From assembly GCA_036513415.1 (NCBI GenBank), contig DATBZA010000033.1, positions 7,478 to 71,477 on the forward strand: DNA of 64,000 nt, read 5' to 3'. Positions within the stretch are counted from its first letter, which is position 1, and each line of letters opens with the position of its first letter. This DNA is from 40CM-4-68-19 sp036513415 (GTDB lineage Bacteria; Myxococcota; Myxococcia; Myxococcales; 40CM-4-68-19). The position numbers were made by a program, and so were the translations under genes. Below are positions 55,641 to 63,532 of this stretch, in pieces. The notes beneath the pieces are model-generated. The model was not told the origin of the DNA. It saw only the letters and a list, made by a program, of their open reading frames with translations, and did not search any database.

Positions 55641-56349
55641 CCAGTTCGATCCCGAAAATTCCCTCCAGGGAGCCCGTGTCGAGAGCCTCCTTCGCTCGCG
55701 GGGCGCGGCGGAGCGCGCTTCTTGCAACCAGCTCCTCGAGGGCCACGCTGCGCAGCGTGAAGAACAGCTCGGGCTTCTTGTCGAGCCGCGCGCCGACTGC
55801 GTAGAGCACTGCCGCGATGTGCTTGCAGAGCAAGGCGAAGTCGGGGCACGAGCAGGTGAAGTCGATCTCCTTCGGCGCTGGAAAGAGCCCCGCGCGCCGG
55901 TCGACCAGCGCTTCCAGCACCGTCTCGGACAACTTTCCCTGAAGAAGGCCGACCACGGAGTCGATGCGTCCCGCACAGCGCTTGATCACCGCTCCCCAGC
56001 GCTTGCCGGCGAGCTTGTCGATCCGCACCGACACCTCGTAGAGCGAGCTGCCGGCCACCAGCGCGTCGATCTGCCCGGCGCCGAGCCGCAGATCGACCAC
56101 TGCCCCGCTGCGCACGTACGTGCGGCCGCGGGGAAGCCGGTTGCTGAAGTCCATGTATGACTCGAGGTTCTTGCACCACTCCTTGCCCCAGAACGAGCTG
56201 GCGATGCGCTGCCCCTCCAACCTCACCGGTTCCAGCACGCGGCCACGCTTCTCCAGCTTCCTTGCCTGCAAGAGCGCCTTGGCGCGGCGCTCTCCGACCG
56301 AGACGTACCTGGGGAATCCGCCGTAGCCGTCGAAATCGTAATCAGCCAT
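55612..56349 (-). CDS. SWIM zinc-finger protein, partner of the SNF2 helicase
   Basis: The 245-residue protein starts 12 bp after the SNF2 gene. It begins 'GGFPRYVSVGERRAKALLQARKLEKRG', has 'SSFWGKEWCKNLESYMDFSNRLPRGRTYVRSGAVVDLRL', and carries the SWIM motif CxC...CxH as 'CSCPDFALLCKHIAAVLYAVG' (Cys about 165 to His about 176). The C-terminus 'LDTGSLEGIFGIELDRRPRRSGR' ends where relatives continue, because the gene runs into the truncated antitoxin. SWIM-SNF2 pairs are recurrent in bacteria and are presumed to act on DNA or nucleoprotein together. Confidence 0.85.
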   Translation of the reverse strand: MADYDFDGYGGFPRYVSVGERRAKALLQARKLEKRGRVLEPVRLEGQRIASSFWGKEWCKNLESYMDFSNRLPRGRTYVRSGAVVDLRLGAGQIDALVAGSSLYEVSVRIDKLAGKRWGAVIKRCAGRIDSVVGLLQGKLSETVLEALVDRRAGLFPAPKEIDFTCSCPDFALLCKHIAAVLYAVGARLDKKPELFFTLRSVALEELVARSALRRAPRAKEALDTGSLEGIFGIELDRRPRRSGR

Positions 56350-56361
56350 CGCCCTTCCTGG

Positions 56362-59001
56362 TCAGGCCGCGTCGTCGAGCGCGCGGTCGAGATCGATGGA
56401 AACCGTTCGCAATAGATCAGCGTCGCTCATCTCCGTCAAATGCGCCTCGGCGCCGCCTTCGAGCAGCTCGCCCGCCAGGGCCCGTTTCTCGGCCAGCATG
56501 GCGTCGATCTTCTCCTCCACCGTGCCGCGGCAGACGAACTTGTGCACCAGCACGTTCCGCTTCTGGCCGATGCGGAAGGCGCGATCGGTGGCCTGCTCCT
56601 CGACGGCAGGGTTCCACCAGCGGTCGAAGTGGACGACGTGCGAGGCGGCAGTGAGATTGAGGCCCGTGCCACCCGCCTTGAGCGAAAGCACGAAAAAGGG
56701 CGCCTCGCCGGCCTGGAAGCTCTCTACCAGCGCCGCCCGCGCGCGCACCTTGGTCTCGCCGTGCAGAACGAGGCCGGGCGCGCCGAACACCTGCTCGAGA
56801 AACGCCGCCAGCGGCTCAGTCAGCTCGCGGAACTGCGTGAAGACCAGCACCTTCTCCTGACGCGCGGCAATCTCCTCGCAGAGCGCCGAGAGCCGCGCGA
56901 ACTTGCCGCTGGCTTCGGGGACATAGTCTCCGTCGCGCAGCCACTGCGACGGATGGTTGCAGATTTGTTTGAGCCGGATCAACGAGGCCAGCACCAGCCC
57001 GCGCCGCTTCATCCCGTCGGCGCCCTTGAGCGACTGGGTCAGCTCCTCGACGGTCTTCTGGTAGAGGGCCGCCTGCTTCCTGGTCAGGGCGCAGAATGCG
57101 GTCATCTCCGTCTTGTCGGGCAGATCGCGGATCACGTTCTTGTCGGTCTTGAGCCGGCGCAGGAGATACGGCCGCGTCAACTCGCGTAGCGGGCCATATC
57201 CTCGATTCTCCAGTTTCTTGATGAACCTCCCGAATGCCTGGGCCGACCCGAGCAAGCCGGGGTTGAGGAAGTCGAAGATCGACCACAGATCGAGAGGCCG
57301 GTTCTCGACCGGAGTGCCGGTCAGCGCGATCCGCACGCGCGCCTTCAGCTCCTTGACGGCGCGGGTCTGGCGCGCACCGGGATTCTTGATGGCCTGCGCC
57401 TCATCGAGGACGGCCACGTCCCAGTCGGCGGATGCGAGCGCGGGCTTGCGCAGCAGCATGCCGTACGTCGTGATGATCAGATCTGCATCTTCTGCCTGTT
57501 CCTCATGCGCCGATGGATGCTCCACCCGGATGCGCAGCGTCGGCGCAAACCGCGCGATCTCCGCGCTCCAGTTTCCCAGAAGCGACGCCGGCGCGACCAG
57601 CAAGCTTGGGCCTGGGGCCTGTCCCGCTTTCTTGCGCGCCAAGAGGAACGCAAGGACCTGCAATGTCTTGCCGAGACCCATGTCGTCCGCCAGGCACGTC
57701 CCGAGGCCCAGCCCGGCGGCGAAGGAGAGCCATCGCACGCCGACCTCCTGGTACGGCCGCAGCTCGGCGCGCAGCTCGGAGCCGGGAAGGAGCTTTCCCA
57801 ATGCGTCCGGGCTGCGCAGGCCGGCGAGGGCCTGTGCGAGCCAAGGGCCGGCGCTGACGCGCGACCAGTCGGCCACGTCCGGTTCCAGCGGCGCCGCCGC
57901 TTCGCCCTCGGCTCCAGCCAGCAACCGCATCGCCTCGAGGAGAGAGAGCCCACCGCCGCGAGCCGCGCGCTGCGCCTCCTTCCAGTGTGCGAGGACCTGC
58001 TCGAGCTTGTCCCGATCGATCTCCACCCAGCGTCCGCGAACCAGCGCGAGCCCATGGTCCTGCGCCGCCAGCGCCCTCCATTCCTTCTCGCTCAATGGCT
58101 CGCCGTCGAGGGCGAGTCGGACATCGAAATCGACGAGCGCATCGAGCCCCAGCCTGGCCGGCTTGCGCCCGCCCAGCTTCACTTCGACACCCACGCGAGA
58201 GCGCTTCTTCCACCAGTCAGGAACGCGGACGACGATGCCCGCTGCCTCGAAGGCGGGCACCTCGCGCAGGAAACGGAGCGCCTCGGCGGGTGTCCAGGCC
58301 AGGGTGCGGAACAACTTCCCGTTGTCCACCAACTCCTTGGCCAGCGCGCTCTCCTCCGAAGCGCGCTGCACGGGCAGCAGGAGGGCGAGGAGGGCGCCCT
58401 TGTCAGAGGCGAAGTCGCGCACGGCCTGGCCGAGCGGCCGGTGCTGCGGCTGGGCCCTGCTCGACAAGCGCGTCGTATAGGTGGCGAGAAACGCGAAGGG
58501 CCGTTCCTCGTCGGCCTTGTTCTCGGCGAGATGGAAGCAGACGCGACCGACCACGTTCCAGGCGGCGTGACGGTCCTTGAACCACTGATCGAGCGAGGTG
58601 TCTCGCAGCTCGCTGCGCAGGGCGGCGTCCAGATCGCTCCAGAGCGCTTCAAGCGTCGCGGGGCGCAGGTATTCGCCGCCGGACATCGGCGGTACCTGCG
58701 AGACCAGCCGAGCCAGCTCGTCTGGCGGCGCTTGGTTACTGGCGGCCTCGGGAGCGGCGCACGCGCGGGCGAGAAAGAGCGCGCCCATGTCGCGGAAGAA
58801 GGCCACGCTCGGCGGCAAGCTCTCGCCAGGGTGGCGCGCCGCGAGTTGGAGGATGGCGAAGCCAGGCCCGTGGGCGAGGTTGGACGTAAGCTCGCGCGCC
58901 AGGGCGGCCGGCGCGCAGCCTTCGAGCGAAGGCCTCGCGTCAAGGTGCACTGCGCCCGAGGGCGAGATCGCGAGCGCGAGCGGGATCAGGTCTTCGGCCA
59001 C
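56362..59001 (-). CDS. SNF2/RapA-family DNA helicase-like ATPase
   Basis: The 879 residues have a long N-terminal region (about 1-400) of the SNF2-associated type and a C-terminal SNF2 core. Walker A is 'LADDMGLGKTLQVLAFLLARKK' (about 435), followed by 'LLVAPASLLGNWSAEIARFAPTL', the DEAH box 'DVAVLDEAQAIKN' (about 527), 'IALTGTPVENRPLDLWSIFDFLNPGLLG', 'KVLVFTQFRELTEPLAAFL', 'FVLSLKAGGTGLNLTAASHVVHFDRWWNPAVEEQATDRAFRIGQ' (about 775-815). It translocates on DNA or remodels bound proteins. Divergent from the DUF2293 gene, with 27 bp between starts; same operon as the SWIM gene. Confidence 0.92.
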   Translation of the reverse strand: MAEDLIPLALAISPSGAVHLDARPSLEGCAPAALARELTSNLAHGPGFAILQLAARHPGESLPPSVAFFRDMGALFLARACAAPEAASNQAPPDELARLVSQVPPMSGGEYLRPATLEALWSDLDAALRSELRDTSLDQWFKDRHAAWNVVGRVCFHLAENKADEERPFAFLATYTTRLSSRAQPQHRPLGQAVRDFASDKGALLALLLPVQRASEESALAKELVDNGKLFRTLAWTPAEALRFLREVPAFEAAGIVVRVPDWWKKRSRVGVEVKLGGRKPARLGLDALVDFDVRLALDGEPLSEKEWRALAAQDHGLALVRGRWVEIDRDKLEQVLAHWKEAQRAARGGGLSLLEAMRLLAGAEGEAAAPLEPDVADWSRVSAGPWLAQALAGLRSPDALGKLLPGSELRAELRPYQEVGVRWLSFAAGLGLGTCLADDMGLGKTLQVLAFLLARKKAGQAPGPSLLVAPASLLGNWSAEIARFAPTLRIRVEHPSAHEEQAEDADLIITTYGMLLRKPALASADWDVAVLDEAQAIKNPGARQTRAVKELKARVRIALTGTPVENRPLDLWSIFDFLNPGLLGSAQAFGRFIKKLENRGYGPLRELTRPYLLRRLKTDKNVIRDLPDKTEMTAFCALTRKQAALYQKTVEELTQSLKGADGMKRRGLVLASLIRLKQICNHPSQWLRDGDYVPEASGKFARLSALCEEIAARQEKVLVFTQFRELTEPLAAFLEQVFGAPGLVLHGETKVRARAALVESFQAGEAPFFVLSLKAGGTGLNLTAASHVVHFDRWWNPAVEEQATDRAFRIGQKRNVLVHKFVCRGTVEEKIDAMLAEKRALAGELLEGGAEAHLTEMSDADLLRTVSIDLDRALDDAA

Positions 59002-59028
59002 TGGGCTCGCTTATCATCGCCCCCTGAC

Positions 59029-59682
59029 ATGAAGGAACTGGTCGTCATCTCTCCGCTGAGCGATTGGACCTGCCGCGAGTGCCAGGGGAGCGGGGACCTG
59101 CTCGTGATGGAGGGGCCAGGACCGCTCTGCCTCGCCTGCGCGGAGCTGGACCATCTCGTCTTCCTCGGCCGTGGCGACGCCGCGCTCACGCGCCGGGCCA
59201 AGTCGGCGAGCAGGCTTTGGGCGGTGGTGATCCGCTTCAGCCGATCCCGCAAGCGATACGAGCGGCAGGGCCTTCTGGTCGAGGAGCATGCGCTGAAGAA
59301 AGCGGAGGCGGAATGCCTGGCGGACGCCGAGCTGCGCGCGCAGCACAAGGCGCGCGATGCCGAACGCCGGGCCGATCAGGACGAGGCGCTGGCGCGGTCG
59401 ATGGCCGAGGGCATCCGGAGGCTCTTTCCGCGCTGCCCGCCGGAAGAGGCGGAGGCCATCGCGCGGCATGCGACGCTGCGGAGAAGCGGCCGGGTCGGAA
59501 GGACTGCGGCGGCGAAGGAGATGGAAGAGCGACCCTTGGTCCTCGCGGTCGTTGCCGCCGTCCGTCATGGGTGCACGCGATATGACGATCTGTTGATGAG
59601 CGGAATGGAGCGGAGCGAAGCGCGCGCGGGCGTGCGGGACGAGGTAGAGCGAATCCTGGCTGACTGGCGCGGCGGAGACTGA
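59029..59682 (+). CDS. DUF2293 family protein
   Basis: The 217 residues start with a four-Cys zinc-ribbon-like segment ('WTCRECQGSGDLLVMEGPGPLCLACAEL') and then a basic stretch 'VIRFSRSRKRYERQGLLVEEHALKKAEAECL'. The end 'ALARSMAEGIRRLFPRCPPEEAEAIARHATLRRSGRVGRTAAAKEMEERPLVLAVVAAVRHGCTRYDDLLMSGMERSEARAGVRDEVERILADW' matches DUF2293. 'IRHxxTxYDxLL' is the family hallmark. Function unknown, possibly nucleic-acid binding. It diverges from the SNF2 gene with a 27-bp gap, so the two share control sequences. Confidence 0.85.
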   Translation: MKELVVISPLSDWTCRECQGSGDLLVMEGPGPLCLACAELDHLVFLGRGDAALTRRAKSASRLWAVVIRFSRSRKRYERQGLLVEEHALKKAEAECLADAELRAQHKARDAERRADQDEALARSMAEGIRRLFPRCPPEEAEAIARHATLRRSGRVGRTAAAKEMEERPLVLAVVAAVRHGCTRYDDLLMSGMERSEARAGVRDEVERILADWRGGD

Positions 59683-59926
59683 ATCAACCGCGCACGCTGC
59701 CGAGTCGTTCCTGCCGAATCTGGGATTCCCCCGTCCCCTAGCGCAGTCACCATCATCGAGATCGCGAGCGACGAGCCGCGGCGACCGCGCAGACCGTGCT
59801 TCCGGGAAGCACGCCCGAAGCACGGTCGTCGACACTAAAGCGATTCTCACCTCGTCATATCGGATGGTGCGAGGCGTGCCGGCCAGACCGTGGACGCACA
59901 GATTGCTTGCGTTCGGGGGGGACGAT

Positions 59927-61369
59927 ATGCGGAACGGTTGGGGCGGGGTGGGGCGCAAGCGCGGACTCGGGCTGGTTGTCGGAACCACGACAATCTGGAT
60001 GATCGCCGCGTGTGGTGGTTCGCCCACCGGCAGCACCTCGGGGGCGACTCCCGCCGGTCAGGAGCAGTCGCCGGCGTCCCCAGGACCTACGCCTCCACCG
60101 GCGCCCGTCCCCGTTCCCGCGCCTCCGGTCGCGGCGCTCTGCGCGGACGATTGCCGCGCCTCCGTCGACGAGGTCATCGCGGGGACTGCCGCGACCCGCA
60201 ACCTCGAATCGCTCGGGTTCGTCCTCGATCAGGGCGGTTCGCCGCATGTGGTTTCACCGGCGGACGCAGGCAACTGTGCCGCTGGTAACCCCGCAATCGA
60301 AGCCGTTCGCGGTGGGTCGGGATGGAGTCTTTCCGTCCGGCCATGGGATCTCGGCGTGGCCCTCGCTCGCTCCCGTTCGACCCTCGGCTTGTTGACGGAC
60401 GGCAACTCGCTGCGCTTCTGGCTGTCGACAGGTAATTCCGGATGGGAGAACGTCGAGGCTCCGCCCATTGGCGCCGCCTGGCGCAGCACGCTCACGGGCG
60501 ATTCTTCAGGTCGCTTTCATCTCATAGGGGCCGTGGTGGGCAGCGACGTTCCCGTCTATGCGGTCCGCGACGGAACTTGGAGGATTTCGCCGCTCGCACT
60601 GTCAACCGAGGAAAGCGGCGCACTGACACCGTTCTCGTTCTTACTCTCGATGGCCTTGACCGTCGACGCTTCAAACGACGCGCACGTCGCGTATTGGTTC
60701 CAGGGCAAGGACAACGCCGTCAACACGCTTTGTGTCGGCACTCCTCTCGGTACGCGCATGGCGGCGATGACGGGGCGCTCGTTGTCGAATCAGGCGGGCA
60801 TCGCGCTTGCGGTGGCCAGCGACTCGGGCGTCGACGTTTCGCACGTTCTCGCGGTCCGGTTGAGCGGGCCGAACGCGGACCCGATCCTCGGGCCACAAGA
60901 GCTTGTCTACGCGACCGACCGCGGAGGAGCATGGACTTCCGCGGTGGTAGCGACGGGATCGGCGCAGTCGCATTGCGTCTATGCCGCAGACGGCACCCAG
61001 ACGTGCCAGATGGATGAGCTGAACCTGTTCCCAATCGCCGTCGTCACGAGAGGCTCCGACGTGCGCCTCCTCTATACGACCGACCATCTCACCGGCACGG
61101 TGATCACTGGTTGCCACGGAGCCGTGTGCGGAACCTCGGGTGGAACGAGGACCCAGGACTTGATGATCGGGTGGGTTGCGGACGGACAAGTCCACACGCG
61201 GCGGATCGCTGCTGGGTTCGTACACTCTCCCGGCGATGCCTTCTCCGGTCGCATGCGGCCATATGCGCACGTGCAACTCGACCACGAGGGCCGCATCCAC
61301 ATCGTTGGAGAACAAACGGTCGCGGGCGTGAGCTGCGGTTCGCTGCTTCGATACGTCGTCATCGATTGA
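59927..61369 (+). CDS. Large lipoprotein of unknown function
   Basis: The ATG at 59927 follows a G-rich ribosome-binding site (59915-59922). The 480 residues begin with a lipoprotein signal ('LVVGTTTIWMIAACGG', lipobox 'IAAC'), then a Ser/Thr/Pro-rich spacer ('TPPPAPVPVPAPPVAAL') and a beta-rich body with recurrent patterns such as 'DGNSLRFWLSTGNSGW', 'DASNDAHVAYWFQGKDN' and 'LDHEGRIHIVGEQTVAGVSCG' that suggest a beta-propeller. A surface or periplasmic location is expected. Several paired Cys may form disulfides. Not linked in any visible way to the helicase genes. Confidence 0.7.
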   Translation: MRNGWGGVGRKRGLGLVVGTTTIWMIAACGGSPTGSTSGATPAGQEQSPASPGPTPPPAPVPVPAPPVAALCADDCRASVDEVIAGTAATRNLESLGFVLDQGGSPHVVSPADAGNCAAGNPAIEAVRGGSGWSLSVRPWDLGVALARSRSTLGLLTDGNSLRFWLSTGNSGWENVEAPPIGAAWRSTLTGDSSGRFHLIGAVVGSDVPVYAVRDGTWRISPLALSTEESGALTPFSFLLSMALTVDASNDAHVAYWFQGKDNAVNTLCVGTPLGTRMAAMTGRSLSNQAGIALAVASDSGVDVSHVLAVRLSGPNADPILGPQELVYATDRGGAWTSAVVATGSAQSHCVYAADGTQTCQMDELNLFPIAVVTRGSDVRLLYTTDHLTGTVITGCHGAVCGTSGGTRTQDLMIGWVADGQVHTRRIAAGFVHSPGDAFSGRMRPYAHVQLDHEGRIHIVGEQTVAGVSCGSLLRYVVID

Positions 61370-61436
61370 ACGGCGCGAGGCCTGCGCGACCGGCCGCCGT
61401 CACCCGGGCTCGCCGCACGGCCTGCACTTTTGCAGG

Positions 61437-62051
61437 GTGAAAGCTTCGCCTTGCGCTCGCGCCGCGCCAGCCAACCGCGTTCCGATCGGGGAATGCAATC
61501 GGACCCGATCGGAGATCGTCCGCATCGCGGCACTCGAGGATCCTGGAACGCAGCCCGGCTGCAGGCGCGCCGGCATCGACCGCTGCTCGCCGAACGACCT
61601 GCGCCGCACCTACGGCCGCTGGATGCGCATCGCCGCCTTCCCCGACGAGATCATCGCGCCGACGATGGGCCACGCCGACACCCGCATGCTGGAACGGGTC
61701 TACGGCAAGCTCTCCCCCGAAGAGCTCAGTCGGCGCCTGCTCTTGCACGCGCGCGCGGCCCTTCCGGACTGCATCGCTAATGCATCAGTTGGAACCGAAA
61801 TCGACGGAATTTCCAGACAGGCTGGACTTGCTCGAACCGCTAAGTCTGCGCGATTGGTGCCCAGGGCGGAACCGAACCACCGACACGGGGATTTTCAGTA
61901 CTCGGGCGGCAGTGGCCAAGCCCTGATTTCTCCAAGGAGAGGCACCGCCGCGGCGGGCGGGTTGCCAGCTGGCTGCCGAGAGCGGGTGGCGCATGACGGC
62001 TGCAGCGATCTCCGCGGCCACTCGCGAATCGCCCCGCGAAGGCCTCTCTGA
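61437..62051 (+). pseudogene. Tyrosine recombinase (integrase) C-terminal remnant
   Basis: Only the catalytic end is recognisable, from about 61569: 'RCSPNDLRRTYGRWMRIAAFPDEIIAPTMGHADTRMLERVYGKLSPEEL'. It holds the box-II Arg ('DLRRT'), the His of 'MGHADT' and the nucleophile Tyr of 'ERVYG'. The N-terminal two thirds, including the first catalytic Arg, are absent. The frame runs on through the tRNA-Phe fragment at 61855-61900, as is usual for integrases whose gene end overlaps the attachment site. It marks the right end of a degraded integrated element. Confidence 0.75.
61855..61900 (-). tRNA. tRNA-Phe(GAA) 3'-half fragment (right attachment-site remnant)
   Basis: On the minus strand the sequence runs from the anticodon loop ACTGAAAA through TCCCCGTGTC, GGTTCGGTTCC and CCTGGGCACCA. 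It differs from the left copy (51299-51345) by one substitution in the T loop region and loss of one C before the acceptor strand. The 5' half of the tRNA is missing here too, so neither copy is a working gene. It lies about 100 bp after the integrase catalytic Tyr codon. Confidence 0.72.
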
Positions 62052-62548
62052 GCCACGAAGAGGAACGCGCGGCGAACATCCCCTCTCGCCCTCCCGATCT
62101 ATTGCCCCCGCGATGCCGCAGGGCTTCCACGCGGATCTTGTATTGAGCGCTTTCGCGGGAGCACTGCTCTACCTGTCGCAGCGCCGGTGACGCCAGACGC
62201 TCCGCCCCCGTCTGCAACTCGCGGGCAGCGAGGCTCGCAACGGCGAGCTCGCCGCACATCTTTCGCCTCGACGCGCGAGAGGTTGTGCTCGACATCGGTG
62301 TGAATAGCGACGTGCATTTCCGTACGTCCTAGGTCTACTGGCGCGCTCGCGCATCGAGTGCGATACGAGCAAAGTACGGGTGCGGATTCAGCGGCCCGTG
62401 ATCGCAAACGGTAGGGCTCGTGCCCGTTTTCGCAGGCCACCCTCACCATGAAGCATGTCGGAAACGAGGGTTGGAGGCCGAGAGCGAGCAGAAGTAGCGT
62501 GCCCCATCGTCGCACTCAAGCGAGCGATCGGAAGAGGAAGGGGGCCGC
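61901..62548. other. Non-coding or degraded stretch right of the island
   Basis: This 648-bp stretch has no gene I would defend. On the minus strand a 72-codon frame (62317 to 62099) begins 'MHVAIHTDVEHNLSR', vaguely like the start of a ribosome-associated HPF-type protein, then loses resemblance. It may be a decayed fragment. The rest shows no family features. A run of G just before 62549 is the ribosome-binding site of the next gene. Confidence 0.35.
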
Positions 62549-63451
62549 ATGAATCGGACAAGCGTTGGCCTGATCGCGGGAGTGACGGCACTCCTGCTCG
62601 TCGGTTCCGCCGCATCTTCGCGGGCCGCGGCACCGGCCGGGATGAAGCTCTACGCATTCAGCTCCGGAGGGATAACCCTCCAGAAGAGCGCGTTGCAGTC
62701 GGGGGCGCCGCAAACACCGATCACGATTCCGGTGGGATTCTTCGTCATCACGCACCCGAAGGGCAACCTCCTCTTCGATGCCGGGAACAATGACAAGATC
62801 ATCAACGATCCGAGCTACTGGGGGCCGCTCATCAAGCTCATGTCCCCGGAGCGCGGACCGGACGTGGCCATCGATACGCAGCTGAAGAAGATCGGCCTGT
62901 CGCCGGACGACATCAAGTACGTGGCGGTCGGCCACATGCATCTCGACCACGCCGGGAACGTCTGCAAGTTCCCCAAGGCGACCGTTCTCGTGCAGAGGGA
63001 CGAGATGAAGAGCGCGGCCTGGCCCGAGCCGGGGACGGCCCGCTTCTACATTCCGGGTGACGTGGCCTGCCTGCGGAACGACCTCGGCGAGTCGCTCCCC
63101 AGCAAGTTCAAGATGACTGAGCTCACCGGCGACTTGGACGTCTTCGGTGATGAGAGCGTCGTCCTCAAGCGCTGGCCGGGCCACACTCCCGGGAGCCAGA
63201 TGGCGATCGTGCGCCTCCCGAAGACCGGCACGGTCATCCTGACGAGCGACAACGTCATCTTCGCGGAGAATCTCACCAAGAACCTCGTACCCGACGCCTC
63301 GCTCGCCTACTACCCGACAGGCATCCTGGACGCGTACGAGTACATCCGGTTGCTCCAGGGCCGCGAGAACGCGAGCTTCATGACCTCCCACGAGCCGGAC
63401 GGCCCCGCCGGCAAGGCGCGGACGTCGCACGCTCCTCAGGTATTCGAGTAG
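62549..63451 (+). CDS. Secreted metallo-beta-lactamase-fold hydrolase, N-acyl-homoserine-lactonase-like
   Basis: The 300 residues begin with a signal peptide (about 1-27, 'GVTALLLVGSAASSRAAA') and carry the metal site HxHxDH as 'VGHMHLDHAGN' (about 128-134), 'RWPGHTPGSQMAIV' and the later 'ILTSDNVIFA' and 'TSHEPD'. 'VTHPKGNLLFDAGNN' and the motif spacing match the AHL-lactonase (AttM/AiiA-like) group more than classical beta-lactamases. Export would let it degrade quorum signals outside the cytoplasm. Substrate is inferred from similarity only. Confidence 0.8.
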   Translation: MNRTSVGLIAGVTALLLVGSAASSRAAAPAGMKLYAFSSGGITLQKSALQSGAPQTPITIPVGFFVITHPKGNLLFDAGNNDKIINDPSYWGPLIKLMSPERGPDVAIDTQLKKIGLSPDDIKYVAVGHMHLDHAGNVCKFPKATVLVQRDEMKSAAWPEPGTARFYIPGDVACLRNDLGESLPSKFKMTELTGDLDVFGDESVVLKRWPGHTPGSQMAIVRLPKTGTVILTSDNVIFAENLTKNLVPDASLAYYPTGILDAYEYIRLLQGRENASFMTSHEPDGPAGKARTSHAPQVFE

Positions 63452-63532
63452 GTGACGCGACCAAGCACCTCCGGGTGGCACGCCACCGTCGGCCGGCCCC
63501 ATCAGCTCGCGGCGCGGTCGTCGCTGCTCGCC

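Noticed and set aside
57505..59682. A 725-codon frame on the plus strand ahead of the DUF2293 gene
   Set aside because: Its first 500 codons are antisense to the SNF2 gene; only the part from 59029 is the real DUF2293 protein.
62099..62317. Possible ribosome hibernation (HPF-like) gene on the minus strand
   Set aside because: Only the first 15 residues are reminiscent; the rest has no HPF pattern in any frame and there is no good ribosome-binding site.
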